From contig JBOFIR010000249.1 of NCBI GenBank assembly GCA_051650265.1, positions 1 to 23,641 on the forward strand: DNA of 23,641 nt, written 5' to 3'. A model generated the notes under the pieces. It ran no database searches. It had not been told where the DNA came from and saw only the letters and a list, made by a program, of their open reading frames with translations. This DNA is from JBOFEH01 sp051650265 (GTDB lineage Bacteria > Bacillota > Clostridia > Lachnospirales > Cellulosilyticaceae). Below, one piece after another: positions 14,913-23,465 of this stretch. The stretch's first letter is position 1; every line of letters starts with the position of its first letter. The position numbers were made by a program, and so were the translations under genes.

Positions 14913-15784
14913 TGGAACTCTTAATTGTAACAGGTATGTCCGGTGCCGGAAAAAGTACAGCAATTAAATACTTTGAGGATTTAGGGTATTACTGTATTGA
15001 TAATTTACCACCCATGTTGATGCCACACTTCGTAGAGCTGATTGAGGGTAAAAATCAGCTCTATGATAAAGTTGTATTGGGGATCGATATTCGGGGAGGC
15101 ATTTTATTTGATGATTTGTTTGTCAGCCTCAAAAAAGTGGAATTAAAGGGGTATGCCTATGAGATCGTATTCTTTGATTGTGATGACGATACACTCATCA
15201 AACGCTACAAAGAAACAAGACGTTTACATCCTCTTGCGCGTAATGAACGTATTAATGAGGGGATTCAAAAAGAACGTGAAATTCTTAGAGAGGTCAAAAA
15301 TCGTGCAAACTATATTATCGATACCACTTATCTACTGCCTAAGGATGTGAAAACCATTTTACAAGATGCAATGGTGAAAAAATCTGATTTTAAAAATCTG
15401 ATGATTACAATCGTTGTATTTGGTTTTAAATATGGGATTCCAATTGATGCAGATCTGGTGTATGATGTACGGTTCATCCCAAATCCTTATTATATTCCAG
15501 AGATGAGACCACTTACCGGAAACGATGAGATTATCAAGAAATATGTGATGGAATGGGAAGTAACTGAGAAGTTTTTGGAAAAATTAAAGGATATGGTGGG
15601 CTTCTTAGTACCATACTATATTCAAGAGGGTAAAAACCAACTTGTGATAGGAGTTGGTTGCACAGGAGGAAAGCATCGTTCAGTGGTCATTGCTAATGAA
15701 CTTGCAGATTTTTTACAAAAAAGTGGTAATATGGTAACAATCCAGCATAGAGATATAGATAAAGACCAAAAAAGAGGTAAGTAA
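14912..15784 (+). CDS. rapZ: RapZ/YvcJ nucleotide-binding protein
   Basis: P-loop protein of the RapZ (YvcJ) family. In enterobacteria RapZ is an RNase E adaptor controlling glucosamine-6-phosphate synthase through small RNAs; in Firmicutes YvcJ binds and hydrolyses nucleotides and its targets are less clear. The product is 290 residues. Walker A GMSGAGKST is at 8-16, followed by DLGYYCIDNLPP. The basic region DTLIKRYKETRRLHPL lies mid-protein, and the C-terminal domain carries GCTGGKHRSVVIANELA, the most conserved part of the family. The ATG overlaps the murB stop by one base, and yvcK begins one base after the stop. Confidence 0.94.
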   Translation: MELLIVTGMSGAGKSTAIKYFEDLGYYCIDNLPPMLMPHFVELIEGKNQLYDKVVLGIDIRGGILFDDLFVSLKKVELKGYAYEIVFFDCDDDTLIKRYKETRRLHPLARNERINEGIQKEREILREVKNRANYIIDTTYLLPKDVKTILQDAMVKKSDFKNLMITIVVFGFKYGIPIDADLVYDVRFIPNPYYIPEMRPLTGNDEIIKKYVMEWEVTEKFLEKLKDMVGFLVPYYIQEGKNQLVIGVGCTGGKHRSVVIANELADFLQKSGNMVTIQHRDIDKDQKRGK

Positions 15785-15785
15785 T

Positions 15786-16769
15786 ATGAACAAAAAATCT
15801 GATGAATTGAAAGTCGTAGCAATTGGTGGTGGAACAGGTTTATCAACGATGCTTAGAGGACTTAAACAATACACATCTGATATCACGGCGATCGTCACAG
15901 TTTCAGATAATGGCGGTGGATCAGGCATTATCCGCCAGGAGATGAATATTGTACCACCAGGTGATATTCGTAACTGTTTAGTAGCACTTGCCAACACAGA
16001 ACCTATCATGGAGAACTTACTCCAATATCGCTTTAATGAAGGATCGCTCAAAGGACAAAACTTTGGAAATCTATTTTTGGCTGCACTTAGTGATGTGAGC
16101 GGAAGCTTTGAAGAAGCAGTCAAAGTAACGAGTAATGTATTGGCTATTACAGGCAAGGTACTACCTGTTACAGCGGAGAATGTAGAATTGGTAGCAACTT
16201 TTGATAATGGTGTGCAAATCGAAGGTGAAACGCAAATTGTTGCATATGGGAAAAATACACAGTCGCTTATTGAAAAGATCATGCTCAAACCCGAGGGGCC
16301 AAAGCCCGGAGAAGATGTAATCAAAGCAATACTAGAAGCGGATTTGATTCTATTAGGACCAGGAAGTCTTTATACAAGTATTATCCCCAATTTATTAGTA
16401 AGCCAAGTCGCAGAAGCAATTAAAAATGCAAAGGGACATCGCGTCTATATTGCCAATATCATGAGTCAACCAGGTGAAACAACAGGTTTTACTGTGGAGG
16501 AGCATATTGAGGCAATTGAAAAGTATATAGGGGATCATGGTATTGATACAGTGGTTGTCAATAGTGCAACGGTGTCTGAGGCACATCTGAAAAGATATAG
16601 CGAAGATGGTGCCCATATTTTACAGATGGATGACTCACATCCTCTGTGGGAGCGGATTATTTGTCTTGAGGCACCACTTGCCCAAGTTAACCACGAGAAA
16701 AAGTATATCAGACATGACTCTCTTAAACTTGCAGAACATATATTTCATCATGTACAATATTTAAAATGA
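15786..16769 (+). CDS. yvcK: YvcK/CofD-like gluconeogenesis factor
   Basis: The 327-residue protein of the YvcK (UPF0052/CofD-like) family binds UDP-sugars in B. subtilis and is needed for normal shape and growth on gluconeogenic carbon sources. The Rossmann-type N-terminus has VVAIGGGTGLSTMLRGLK, with the Gly-rich loop at 14-18. VSDNGGGSG and PPGDIRNCLVALAN follow, then LLGPGSLYTSIIPNLLV and NIMSQPGETTGFTVEEHI, all typical of the family. GAGGTAAG overlaps the rapZ stop and serves as ribosome-binding site. Its place between rapZ and whiA matches yvcJ-yvcK-yvcL of B. subtilis. Confidence 0.95.
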   Translation: MNKKSDELKVVAIGGGTGLSTMLRGLKQYTSDITAIVTVSDNGGGSGIIRQEMNIVPPGDIRNCLVALANTEPIMENLLQYRFNEGSLKGQNFGNLFLAALSDVSGSFEEAVKVTSNVLAITGKVLPVTAENVELVATFDNGVQIEGETQIVAYGKNTQSLIEKIMLKPEGPKPGEDVIKAILEADLILLGPGSLYTSIIPNLLVSQVAEAIKNAKGHRVYIANIMSQPGETTGFTVEEHIEAIEKYIGDHGIDTVVVNSATVSEAHLKRYSEDGAHILQMDDSHPLWERIICLEAPLAQVNHEKKYIRHDSLKLAEHIFHHVQYLK

Positions 16770-16796
16770 TAATTTGTAGTGAAAGAGGTGCCTTTG

Positions 16797-17756
16797 ATGT
16801 CTTTTTCAGCAGAAATACGGAAAGAAATCATGTCGGTTGAAACAGAAGCAAGACACTGCATGATCGCAGAGATAGGTGGATTAATTTTGATGTTGGGGGA
16901 AATTGAACCAATCCAAGGGGGACTTGCCCTACAATTTCAAACAGAAAATGAGGGTATTGCTAGAAAATACTTTACAATGATAAAAAAAGCTTTTAATATT
17001 AATACAGAAGTTATTTTAATGGTTCATAAAAGTAAGAAGAAACAACTTTATATCCTGAAAATTAATGACCCTTTTCAAGTATTTAAAATATTAGAAGCAA
17101 CAACACTTCTTGTGCGCGATAAGGGGCATATTACCATACGCAATCATATGGAACAAATGGTCATACAGAGCATTTGTTGCAAGCGGGCTTATCTTAGAGG
17201 AGCCTTTCTAGGTGGTGGTTCTGTGAGTGATCCCGAGAAAGGGTATCACCTAGAGTTTGTGTCCCCCACAGAAGAACACGCACTCTTTTTGAAAGCAGTC
17301 ATGGAAACTTTAGAAATGCACCCAAAAATAGTTACAAGAAAGAACCACTATGTGGTATACTTAAAAGAAGGTGCGCAAATTGTAGATTTGTTGAATATTA
17401 TAGGTGCTCATGTCGCACTCATGGAACTTGAAAATATTCGAATCGTCAAAGAGGTTAGAAACAACGTGAATAGGCTTGTAAACTGTGAGACGGCTAATCT
17501 CAAAAAGACAGTGTCGGCAGCAGTAAGACAAGTTCAAGATATCGAGTATTTACAAAATACGATCGGGCTTTCTTCATTACCAGAAAATCTAGGGGAGATT
17601 GCAAGATATAGATTAGAATACTCAAGTGCAACTTTAAAAGAATTAGGCGAATTACTTAGTCCACCTGTTGGGAAGTCGGGGGTTAACCATAGACTGAAGA
17701 AGCTGAGTGAACTAGCCAATCAAATCAGGGAACAAAGAGGAGGATCATCAAAATGA
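16797..17756 (+). CDS. whiA: WhiA sporulation/cell-division regulator
   Basis: DNA-binding protein WhiA (YvcL). In actinomycetes it triggers sporulation septation; in Firmicutes it affects cell division and chromosome segregation. ATG 16797 is chosen because AAGAGGTG precedes it at good spacing; the GTG at 16779 is upstream of that site. The product is 319 residues starting MSFSAEIRKEIM, the usual WhiA N-terminus. The first two thirds are a LAGLIDADG homing-endonuclease-like fold without nuclease activity in the family (RAYLRGAFLGGGSVSDPEKGYHLEF split over about 115-145). The C-terminal helix-turn-helix includes TLKELGELLSPPVGKSGVNH. The stop overlaps the crh start (ATGA). Confidence 0.95.
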   Translation: MSFSAEIRKEIMSVETEARHCMIAEIGGLILMLGEIEPIQGGLALQFQTENEGIARKYFTMIKKAFNINTEVILMVHKSKKKQLYILKINDPFQVFKILEATTLLVRDKGHITIRNHMEQMVIQSICCKRAYLRGAFLGGGSVSDPEKGYHLEFVSPTEEHALFLKAVMETLEMHPKIVTRKNHYVVYLKEGAQIVDLLNIIGAHVALMELENIRIVKEVRNNVNRLVNCETANLKKTVSAAVRQVQDIEYLQNTIGLSSLPENLGEIARYRLEYSSATLKELGELLSPPVGKSGVNHRLKKLSELANQIREQRGGSSK

Positions 17757-18016
17757 TGAGAGAGACTGTTAGCTTACAATTAAAAAATGGTTTAGAAGCA
17801 AGACCAGCAGCATTATTTGTACAAATTGCGAGTAAGTATGAAAGTCATATTACGGTAGTGGTTAATGAAAAACATGTTAATGCAAAAAGTATCATGGGGA
17901 TGATGTCCTTAGGAACAATCAAAGGGCAAGCGATTGATCTTGTAGTTGATGGTGAAGATGAAAAAGAAGCAGCTGAAGCACTGATTAAATTCTTATCTTC
18001 AGAAGAAGTATGCTAA
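17753..18016 (+). CDS. crh: HPr-like protein of the Crh type (Glu at position 15)
   Basis: The 87-residue protein has the complete HPr fold pattern. In HPr the segment is GLHARPAA with His15 phosphorylated by enzyme I; here it reads GLEARPAA with Glu15, so it cannot carry phosphate in the sugar phosphotransferase relay. Ser46 in NAKSIMGMMSLG, the HPr-kinase site, is intact. That combination defines Crh, which as Ser46-phosphate assists CcpA in catabolite repression; B. subtilis Crh has Gln15. Position directly after whiA equals the B. subtilis yvcJ-yvcK-yvcL-crh order. AGGAGG lies 9 bases before ATG 17753, which overlaps the whiA stop; a second ATG follows at 17756. The Crh role is inferred from residues and context. 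Confidence 0.85.
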   Translation: MMRETVSLQLKNGLEARPAALFVQIASKYESHITVVVNEKHVNAKSIMGMMSLGTIKGQAIDLVVDGEDEKEAAEALIKFLSSEEVC

Positions 18017-18038
18017 TTGGATAATACCTAAATAAGAG

Positions 18039-18085
18039 ACATCCTTTATTTGAGCAAGATTTGCTCAGATAAAGGATGTTTTTTT
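18039..18085 (+). terminator. Terminator of the murB-crh operon
   Basis: ACATCCTTTAT (18039-18049) pairs with ATAAAGGATGT (18069-18079). An inner TGAGCAA/TTGCTCA stem closes a GAT loop, separated by a T/G mismatch. Six or more T follow. It is strong and sits 23 bases after the crh stop. Confidence 0.93.
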
Positions 18086-18175
18086 GTCTTTAGTCTATTT
18101 TTTGTGGATTTACGTGTCGAAAAAATATATAATAAAGAAACATAAGTTAAAGAATAAGATAAAGGGTGATAAAGT

Positions 18176-19756
18176 TTGAATAATAGACGAAAGATGGCAC
18201 TTATTTATGCGGTAGTGTGTTGCTGGTTTTTAGCAAATATGGGTGTAATGGCAAAGGCACCTGAAGTGATTCGTGTCGGGCTAGAATCAGTTTATAAGGA
18301 TCAAAGTGAGATCCTCTTAAAAAGTGAAGGGAATATGACAATCGGCTATATGGATGGCGTAGATTGGTCATTAGAAGGGATATTACCTGCTTATGCAGTT
18401 ACTGTAAGGCCTGTATCAGGAGTGTATTACAGTGATGGATTGTATTATTCAAGTTATAATGATGCACAGGCAGTCTTGAATATGTATGGTGGCGATGCAA
18501 TCATTGTATACACATCTGAAGGAGACTATGAGATTTATACAACAGAGCTTTCTGATGGGGGAGTCCCTGTTGTAGTGAGCCAGGCGGCCTATGGGGTTTA
18601 TAATCAGTCAGGGCAATGTCTTTTGATCAGTGATAATACGCAGCGTCCATTGGCTTTTCAGGGGGCATACTATCAATATGATTTTCCAACGACGGGAGTA
18701 GGCAGTAGCCGTATATACCGAGGTGCAGTTGAGATTGTCAAAGGACAAGCAAGAGGATTGACGGTGGTAAGCGTGGTACCCATGGAAGAATATCTCTACA
18801 GCGTCGTAGGTGGAGAGATGGTTGCATCATGGCACGAGGAAGCGCTCAAGGCACAGGCTGTAGCGGCAAGAGGAATCGCTACATTTCAGTACAAGAGACA
18901 TCTTGCAAAAGGATACAATGTGGTAGATACTACAGTCACACAGGTCTATAAAGGAATCGGTGCAGAGCATCCAAGAACGATTGCTGCAGTAGAAGCAACG
19001 CGTGGTGAGATCGCTACATATAATGGTAGTGTGGCAGAGACCCTTTATTATTCCACCAGTGGGGGGTATACAGAAGACCCTTACTATGTGTGGGGTAATA
19101 AGGTGCCTTATTTGAAAGCAGTACCAGACGCTTATGAAGTAGAACCGGAGATGAAGCCTTGGTCACGCAAAATTACTTTAGGTGAAGTAGAAAAATGTGT
19201 GCGTGCAAAAGGTGGCAATATTGGAACAGTCATAGGTGTGAAACTTGTATCACGTACACCGAGTGGCCGTGTAGACCACATGGAAATCCTAGGAACCAAT
19301 GGTAACTATAGTGTGAAGAATGAAGATGTAAGAACCTTCTTTGGGAGTACAAACGAAGGTTCTTTGAAGAGCCGTATGTTCCAATTTACACCATATAACA
19401 GCGACGGTGGACAGATCAGTGCATCTGGGCAAACATGTCATGTAGTATCTGCAGAGGGTGTATACGAAGTCGCGGTGGATGGCATTACAATGACTGATGG
19501 CGTGACCGCAGTTATGCCAGAAGAACTTATCTTTGTACAAGGCATGGCACAAAGTGATGTGATCGAGGTGGGCCAGGCAAATGAAAGTGGTATTCAAATA
19601 GAGAATGCTGTTGTCTATAGTGATTTTACAGTCTATGGTAAAGGATTTGGTCATGGGGTAGGGATGTCGCAAAGTGGGGCAAAAGGCATGGCAGAAGCAG
19701 GATTTACATATGATGAAATTATTCGCTATTACTATCCTGGGGTAAGGATTGAATAG
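18176..19756 (+). CDS. Secreted SpoIID/LytB-domain protein, probable peptidoglycan lytic enzyme
   Basis: Start is TTG 18176 with AAGGGTGAT six bases upstream. The 526-residue product has an N-terminal signal sequence (basic NNRRK then a hydrophobic stretch to about 24, cleavage likely near AKA). The SpoIID domain is in two parts. VVPMEEYLYSVVGGEMVASW at about 201-220 is followed by ALKAQAVAARGIA, with Glu214 at the position of the catalytic Glu of SpoIID transglycosylases; later come YYSTSGGYTEDPYYVWG and the terminal block GFGHGVGMSQSGAKGMAE with YYYPGV. True SpoIID is about 340 residues; the extra N-terminal 170 residues and a middle insert suggest a vegetative paralogue acting on the cell wall. 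It is a single gene between two terminators. Confidence 0.9.
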   Translation: MNNRRKMALIYAVVCCWFLANMGVMAKAPEVIRVGLESVYKDQSEILLKSEGNMTIGYMDGVDWSLEGILPAYAVTVRPVSGVYYSDGLYYSSYNDAQAVLNMYGGDAIIVYTSEGDYEIYTTELSDGGVPVVVSQAAYGVYNQSGQCLLISDNTQRPLAFQGAYYQYDFPTTGVGSSRIYRGAVEIVKGQARGLTVVSVVPMEEYLYSVVGGEMVASWHEEALKAQAVAARGIATFQYKRHLAKGYNVVDTTVTQVYKGIGAEHPRTIAAVEATRGEIATYNGSVAETLYYSTSGGYTEDPYYVWGNKVPYLKAVPDAYEVEPEMKPWSRKITLGEVEKCVRAKGGNIGTVIGVKLVSRTPSGRVDHMEILGTNGNYSVKNEDVRTFFGSTNEGSLKSRMFQFTPYNSDGGQISASGQTCHVVSAEGVYEVAVDGITMTDGVTAVMPEELIFVQGMAQSDVIEVGQANESGIQIENAVVYSDFTVYGKGFGHGVGMSQSGAKGMAEAGFTYDEIIRYYYPGVRIE

Positions 19757-19762
19757 ATTGTG

Positions 19763-19799
19763 AAATATTCCCCTCCTTTTGTAGGAGGGGAATATTTTT
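19763..19799 (+). terminator. Terminator after the SpoIID-domain gene
   Basis: AATATTCCCCTCC (19764-19776) pairs with GGAGGGGAATATT (19784-19796) around TTTTGTA, extended by A/T pairs and a T run to 19799. It starts 6 bases after the stop codon and is probably active in both directions. Confidence 0.93.
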
Positions 19800-19806
19800 C
19801 GGGAAC

Positions 19807-19835
19807 TTGACGAAAGGGACTTGAAACATTAGTAT
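19807..19835 (+). promoter_or_regulatory. Possible promoter of queA
   Basis: TTGACG (19807-19812) and TAGTAT (19830-19835) are 17 bases apart. The -35 is good and the -10 matches four of six bases. It lies directly after the terminator and 50 bases before the queA ATG. No preQ1-riboswitch-like fold was recognised in the leader. Confidence 0.4.
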
Positions 19836-19885
19836 TATAGATGACAAATGTATTCATACAAGAATGCAGTGGATAGGAGACCAGA

Positions 19886-20914
19886 ATGAAAACTTCAGAC
19901 TTTTACTTTGATTTACCAGAAGAACTAATTGCTCAAGTCCCATTGGCTGATCGTACAGCATCTCGGTTAATGAGTCTTGATAAATATACAGGTGAGATCG
20001 TACACAAACATTTTTATGACATCATAGATGATTTGCATACAGGAGATTGTTTAGTGCTCAACAACACACGTGTTATTCCAGCAAGATTATTTGGTGCAAG
20101 AGAGGGCTCGGGTGGTAAGGTTGAAATCTTACTACTCACGCGTAAAAATGAAAAAGAGTGGGAAGCACTCGTTAAGCCAGGTAAGAAAGCTCGTATTGGT
20201 GATCGTATTGTATTTGGTGAGGGTATTTTAGTTGCAGAAGTGAAAGAAATCATCGAAGATGGTAAACGTATTATCGCGTTTGAATATGAAGGAATCTTTG
20301 AAGAGGTACTTGATCGTCTAGGTGAGATGCCACTACCACCTTATATTCACGAAAAATTAGATGACCGTGAGCGCTATCAAACAGTATACTCAAAGCATGA
20401 TGGCAGTGCAGCAGCACCAACAGCGGGGCTTCATTTTACGAAAGAACTCATGAGTCAGCTTATGGCAAAAGGTGTGAAGATTGCTTATGTGACACTTCAT
20501 GTAGGTCTTGGTACTTTTAGACCTGTTAAGGTGGAAGATGTCCTCTCACATGATATGCACTCTGAATTTTATATGATTGATGAGGAAAATGCACAGATTA
20601 TCAATGAGGTCAAAGCGCAAGGTGGTCGTATCATTTCGGTGGGGACAACCAGTACGAGAACGCTCGAATCAAATGCGGATGAAAATGGTAAAATTAGTGC
20701 AGGGAGTGGTTGGACAAATATCTTTATTTATCCAGGGTATACATTTAAATGTATTGATGGGCTGATCACAAACTTCCATTTGCCAGAGTCTACACTGATT
20801 ATGCTCGTGAGTGCTTTAGCTAGCAAAGAAGCCGTACTACATGCATATGAAACGGCTGTTCAGGAAAAGTATCGTTTCTTTAGCTTTGGAGATGCGATGT
20901 TCATTCACCCATAA
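19886..20914 (+). CDS. queA: S-adenosylmethionine:tRNA ribosyltransferase-isomerase
   Basis: Transfers and isomerises the ribose of S-adenosylmethionine onto preQ1-modified tRNA to form epoxyqueuosine, a late step of queuosine synthesis. The 342-residue length is standard. Recognised family blocks are FDLPEELIAQVPLADRTASR near the start, VLNNTRVIPARLFG, EILLLTR, PPYIHE, the core HDGSAAAPTAGLHFT, HVGLGTFRPV and the end TNFHLPESTLIMLVSALA. TAGGAGACC precedes the ATG. The usual partner tgt does not follow; the gene ends with a weak hairpin, so the remaining queuosine genes must be elsewhere. Confidence 0.97.
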   Translation: MKTSDFYFDLPEELIAQVPLADRTASRLMSLDKYTGEIVHKHFYDIIDDLHTGDCLVLNNTRVIPARLFGAREGSGGKVEILLLTRKNEKEWEALVKPGKKARIGDRIVFGEGILVAEVKEIIEDGKRIIAFEYEGIFEEVLDRLGEMPLPPYIHEKLDDRERYQTVYSKHDGSAAAPTAGLHFTKELMSQLMAKGVKIAYVTLHVGLGTFRPVKVEDVLSHDMHSEFYMIDEENAQIINEVKAQGGRIISVGTTSTRTLESNADENGKISAGSGWTNIFIYPGYTFKCIDGLITNFHLPESTLIMLVSALASKEAVLHAYETAVQEKYRFFSFGDAMFIHP

Positions 20915-20921
20915 AGAGGAT

Positions 20922-20955
20922 AAAGGCCTGGGATTTTGACGAATCCTGGGTCTTT
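20922..20955 (+). terminator. Weak terminator after queA
   Basis: AAAGGCCTGGGATT (20922-20935) pairs with AATCCTGGGTCTTT (20942-20955) over 14 positions, three of them G-U in RNA, around TTGACG. The trailing U run is poor (GTATTT), so read-through into the next operon is possible. Confidence 0.6.
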
Positions 20956-20959
20956 GTAT

Positions 20960-20988
20960 TTGAAGAAGCTATCAAATTATCTTATAAT
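20960..20988 (+). promoter_or_regulatory. Promoter of the dehydrogenase-thioesterase-PHP operon
   Basis: TTGAAG (20960-20965) and TATAAT (20983-20988) are exactly 17 bases apart. It lies immediately after the queA terminator hairpin and about 70 bases before the dehydrogenase start. Confidence 0.75.
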
Positions 20989-21060
20989 AAAGGAAATGAA
21001 CTTGAATGCAAAATAGATGAGCGCCGCGATTGGATCGTGTGGGCAAAAGGAGAAGCATGG

Positions 21061-21822
21061 ATGTATGCATTAATTACAGGAGCAACAAGCGGTATTGGTG
21101 AAGCACTTGCAGTTGCATTCGCACAGGCGGGGTATCCACTAATCGTAGTTGGACGAAGGGAAGAGGCACTTAGGGATCTTGCCAAAAAGGTTCAGCCTTA
21201 TGGGGTTAAGGTGCATTGTTGCAAAGTAGATCTGTGCAATGAACAAGCCATGAAGCGATTAGTAAGCTGGATTGATAAAGAGAGACTAAAAATTAAATTT
21301 CTTGTAAACAATGCAGGTATAGGGCAATTTGGAAAGTTTTCAAGCTATTCGTATGACCGAGATCAGGCGATATTAGAGACAAATGTGATGGCACTTACGC
21401 AGTTGACCAAAGAAGTGTTGCCACTTATGGAAAGAGGCGGGCAAATTTTACAGGTAGCGTCAACAGCAGCTTATGGACCGGGACCTTATATGGCGGTCTA
21501 TTATGCTTCTAAGGCTTATGTACTTTCATTCGGTATGGCATTAAGAGAAGAATTGAAAGAAGTAGGCATTGGAGTGAGTACACTCTGCCCGGGGCCAACC
21601 AATACACCATTTATCAGCTTAGCACAGATGAAAAAATCACCACTAGCAGAACAGTGTGCCATGACACCTGAAGCAGTTGCAAAGGTGGCACTGAATGGAA
21701 TGATGCGCAATCAAGGGGTGATCATACCAGGTGCTACAAATAGGATCTGTGCATCAGTGATGCGTCATGCACCACTAGCGTTGGGGGCAAAGCTTGTCAG
21801 TTTGACACAGCAGAAAGAATAG
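21061..21822 (+). CDS. Short-chain dehydrogenase/reductase (SDR family)
   Basis: NAD(P)-dependent oxidoreductase of the classical SDR family; the substrate is unknown. ATG 21061 is taken because AAAGGAG lies 8 bases upstream and the Rossmann strand begins at once; an in-frame GTG at 21037 is upstream of that site. The product is 254 residues. The cofactor loop TGATSGIG is at 6-13, followed by VVGRREE, where the Arg after the second strand favours NADP. NNAG lies near 82-85, a conserved Ser in VASTAAYG, and catalytic YYASK with Tyr147 and Lys151. Location before an acyl-ACP thioesterase suggests a lipid or aldehyde substrate (inference). Confidence 0.93.
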   Translation: MYALITGATSGIGEALAVAFAQAGYPLIVVGRREEALRDLAKKVQPYGVKVHCCKVDLCNEQAMKRLVSWIDKERLKIKFLVNNAGIGQFGKFSSYSYDRDQAILETNVMALTQLTKEVLPLMERGGQILQVASTAAYGPGPYMAVYYASKAYVLSFGMALREELKEVGIGVSTLCPGPTNTPFISLAQMKKSPLAEQCAMTPEAVAKVALNGMMRNQGVIIPGATNRICASVMRHAPLALGAKLVSLTQQKE

Positions 21823-21836
21823 GGAGGAATAGACAA

Positions 21837-22568
21837 ATGAAACATAGCAAATATTTTACAATACCTTTTAGAGACGTAGATCAGAATGGGTATATGAAGA
21901 TGAGCGCACTCGTAGACTATATGCAGGAAACATCTAACGAACATGCGGGGCTGCTAGGGATTGATTTTTTAGAACCTTATGAAGGGAAAACTTACTACTG
22001 GATTGTTTCAAGGGCAAAGATGTATCTAGAGACATATCCAAAGTGGCAAGAAGAGATTCGTATTGAGACATATCCTTGTGGTGCAGATCGCCTATTTGCT
22101 GTAAGACGCTTTGATATTTATAATGCAGCAGATGAGCAGATTGGGCACATTATAGGGTACTATATTGTACTTGATGGTGAAGCGCATAGACCAGTGAGAC
22201 TACGTACATTTGCCAAGGACTTCTCATTGTTTGAGATGCAATACGAAGGTGAGCAGCTCCCAAAACTCGAGTTAGATGAGGAGAGGGTCATAGAGGATGT
22301 ACGTAAAGTGCGTAGCGGCGAGATTGATAGCAACAATCATATGAACAATGCCCACTATATTAGATGGACCACCGATTTATTTACATGTCAGGAACTGGTG
22401 GCACACCCTGTTAGGAGTATTCAGACAAACTATATCACTTCTCTAGTAGAAGGCGATGTGGTAAAGGTGATTCTTGCGAAAGATGAACAAGGAAATTATA
22501 CGGCACAAGGCATGGATGAAGACGAAAAGACAATTTACTGGACAAGCCAGATTACATTACATGACTAA
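21837..22568 (+). CDS. Acyl-ACP thioesterase (FatA/B-like)
   Basis: Hydrolyses acyl-acyl carrier protein to free fatty acid, in the cytoplasm. The 243-residue product is a double hot-dog protein, the usual size for bacterial members. The first hot-dog has FRDVDQNGYMKMSALVDYMQ and WIVSRAKMYLETYPKWQEEI. The second starts near 155, with SGEIDSNNHMNNAHYIRW, where the Asp-x-x-Asn-His set matches the active site known from plant and bacterial FAT enzymes. AGGGAGG precedes the ATG. It lies 14 bases after the dehydrogenase and its stop is followed 26 bases later by the PHP gene. Chain-length preference cannot be told. Confidence 0.92.
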   Translation: MKHSKYFTIPFRDVDQNGYMKMSALVDYMQETSNEHAGLLGIDFLEPYEGKTYYWIVSRAKMYLETYPKWQEEIRIETYPCGADRLFAVRRFDIYNAADEQIGHIIGYYIVLDGEAHRPVRLRTFAKDFSLFEMQYEGEQLPKLELDEERVIEDVRKVRSGEIDSNNHMNNAHYIRWTTDLFTCQELVAHPVRSIQTNYITSLVEGDVVKVILAKDEQGNYTAQGMDEDEKTIYWTSQITLHD

Positions 22569-22594
22569 TGAGCAGACAGCAAAGGAGTGACAGC

Positions 22595-23434
22595 ATGAAC
22601 GTTGATTTACACATTCACACTTATTTTTCAGATGGGACAATGTCGCCAGAGGAGGTTGTCAAAACGGCAGTAGACAAAGGCGTTGGCGTGGTGGCGATTA
22701 CAGATCATAATAGCTTTGCATCTTGGGATCGTTTTGAGAAGGCAGCTAGAGCAGCAGGGATTATACCTATTAAAGGCGCAGAGATTAATTGCCAATATGA
22801 GGGTAAGGTATTCCATTTGTTAGCCTATGGTTTTGAAAATACTCCAAAGCTTGTAGGGATGATTGCACATTCAGATGCAGAAATGCAGCGTATGAGTGAT
22901 GACCTTGTGGTGAACCTGTCAAATGACTTCCCACATGTCGGATTAGAAGACTTTGAGCAGTATGAGTATGATCGTACAAAAGGTGGCTGGAAAGGCCTTC
23001 ATTATCTGCTAGATCGGGGGATAAGTGATAAGCTTTTTGGTGGCTTTAAGTATTATAAGGAATATGGCTGTGATTTTACGGCATATGATTTCCCACATTT
23101 AAAAGAACTTTGCGAAGCAATCCATGAAGCCGATGGATATGCTGTACTTGCACATCCTGCAAACTATTACAGCAAACTTACAGAAGAAGAGTTACAAGAG
23201 GTCTTAGCGCAGCTGAGAAGCCAGGGCATTGATGGGATCGAGTGTTACTATCCAACCCATAGTGAGTTGATGACACAGACTTGTGTAGCATTCTGTAAAG
23301 CAAATGATATGCTGATTACTGTAGGTAGTGACGAACATGGTGCTTTTGGTGAACATGCAAAAACAATGGAGCAAACAATTGGTTGCATGAATTGCACACT
23401 AGAGCAAGTGGCTATTAAGCCTTTATTAAAATAA
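22595..23434 (+). CDS. PHP-domain phosphoesterase (YciV/RNase AM-like)
   Basis: Metal-dependent phosphoesterase of the PHP family; relatives cleave nucleoside 3',5'-bisphosphates or trim short RNAs from the 5' end. ATG 22595 is chosen because AAAGGAG is 7 bases before it and the conserved motif starts at once; an in-frame ATG at 22568 lies before that site. The product is 279 residues. Metal-binding motifs are DLHIHTYFSDGT at 4-15, ITDHNSF near 37-43, KGAEINC, LAHPANYY and GSDEHG near the end. All expected His/Asp/Glu ligands appear present. It is the third gene of the operon, and its functional link to the lipid genes is unclear. Confidence 0.92.
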   Translation: MNVDLHIHTYFSDGTMSPEEVVKTAVDKGVGVVAITDHNSFASWDRFEKAARAAGIIPIKGAEINCQYEGKVFHLLAYGFENTPKLVGMIAHSDAEMQRMSDDLVVNLSNDFPHVGLEDFEQYEYDRTKGGWKGLHYLLDRGISDKLFGGFKYYKEYGCDFTAYDFPHLKELCEAIHEADGYAVLAHPANYYSKLTEEELQEVLAQLRSQGIDGIECYYPTHSELMTQTCVAFCKANDMLITVGSDEHGAFGEHAKTMEQTIGCMNCTLEQVAIKPLLK

Positions 23435-23465
23435 TAGCCCACTAAGAGAAGACGCGTGGATAGAA

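Noticed and set aside
15713..16324. 203-codon open frame on the minus strand across rapZ and yvcK
   Set aside because: It lies antisense to two strongly conserved genes, has no ribosome-binding site or recognisable domain, and reads as a shadow frame.
19807..19885. preQ1 riboswitch before queA
   Set aside because: The short leader has no recognisable preQ1 aptamer hairpin and A-rich tail, and queA is not a usual target of a transport-type switch.
20997..21017. Tiny open frame of six codons (ATG to TAG) in the leader of the dehydrogenase operon
   Set aside because: It has an AAAGGA-like site, but the peptide MNLNAK shows no attenuator or regulatory-codon pattern.
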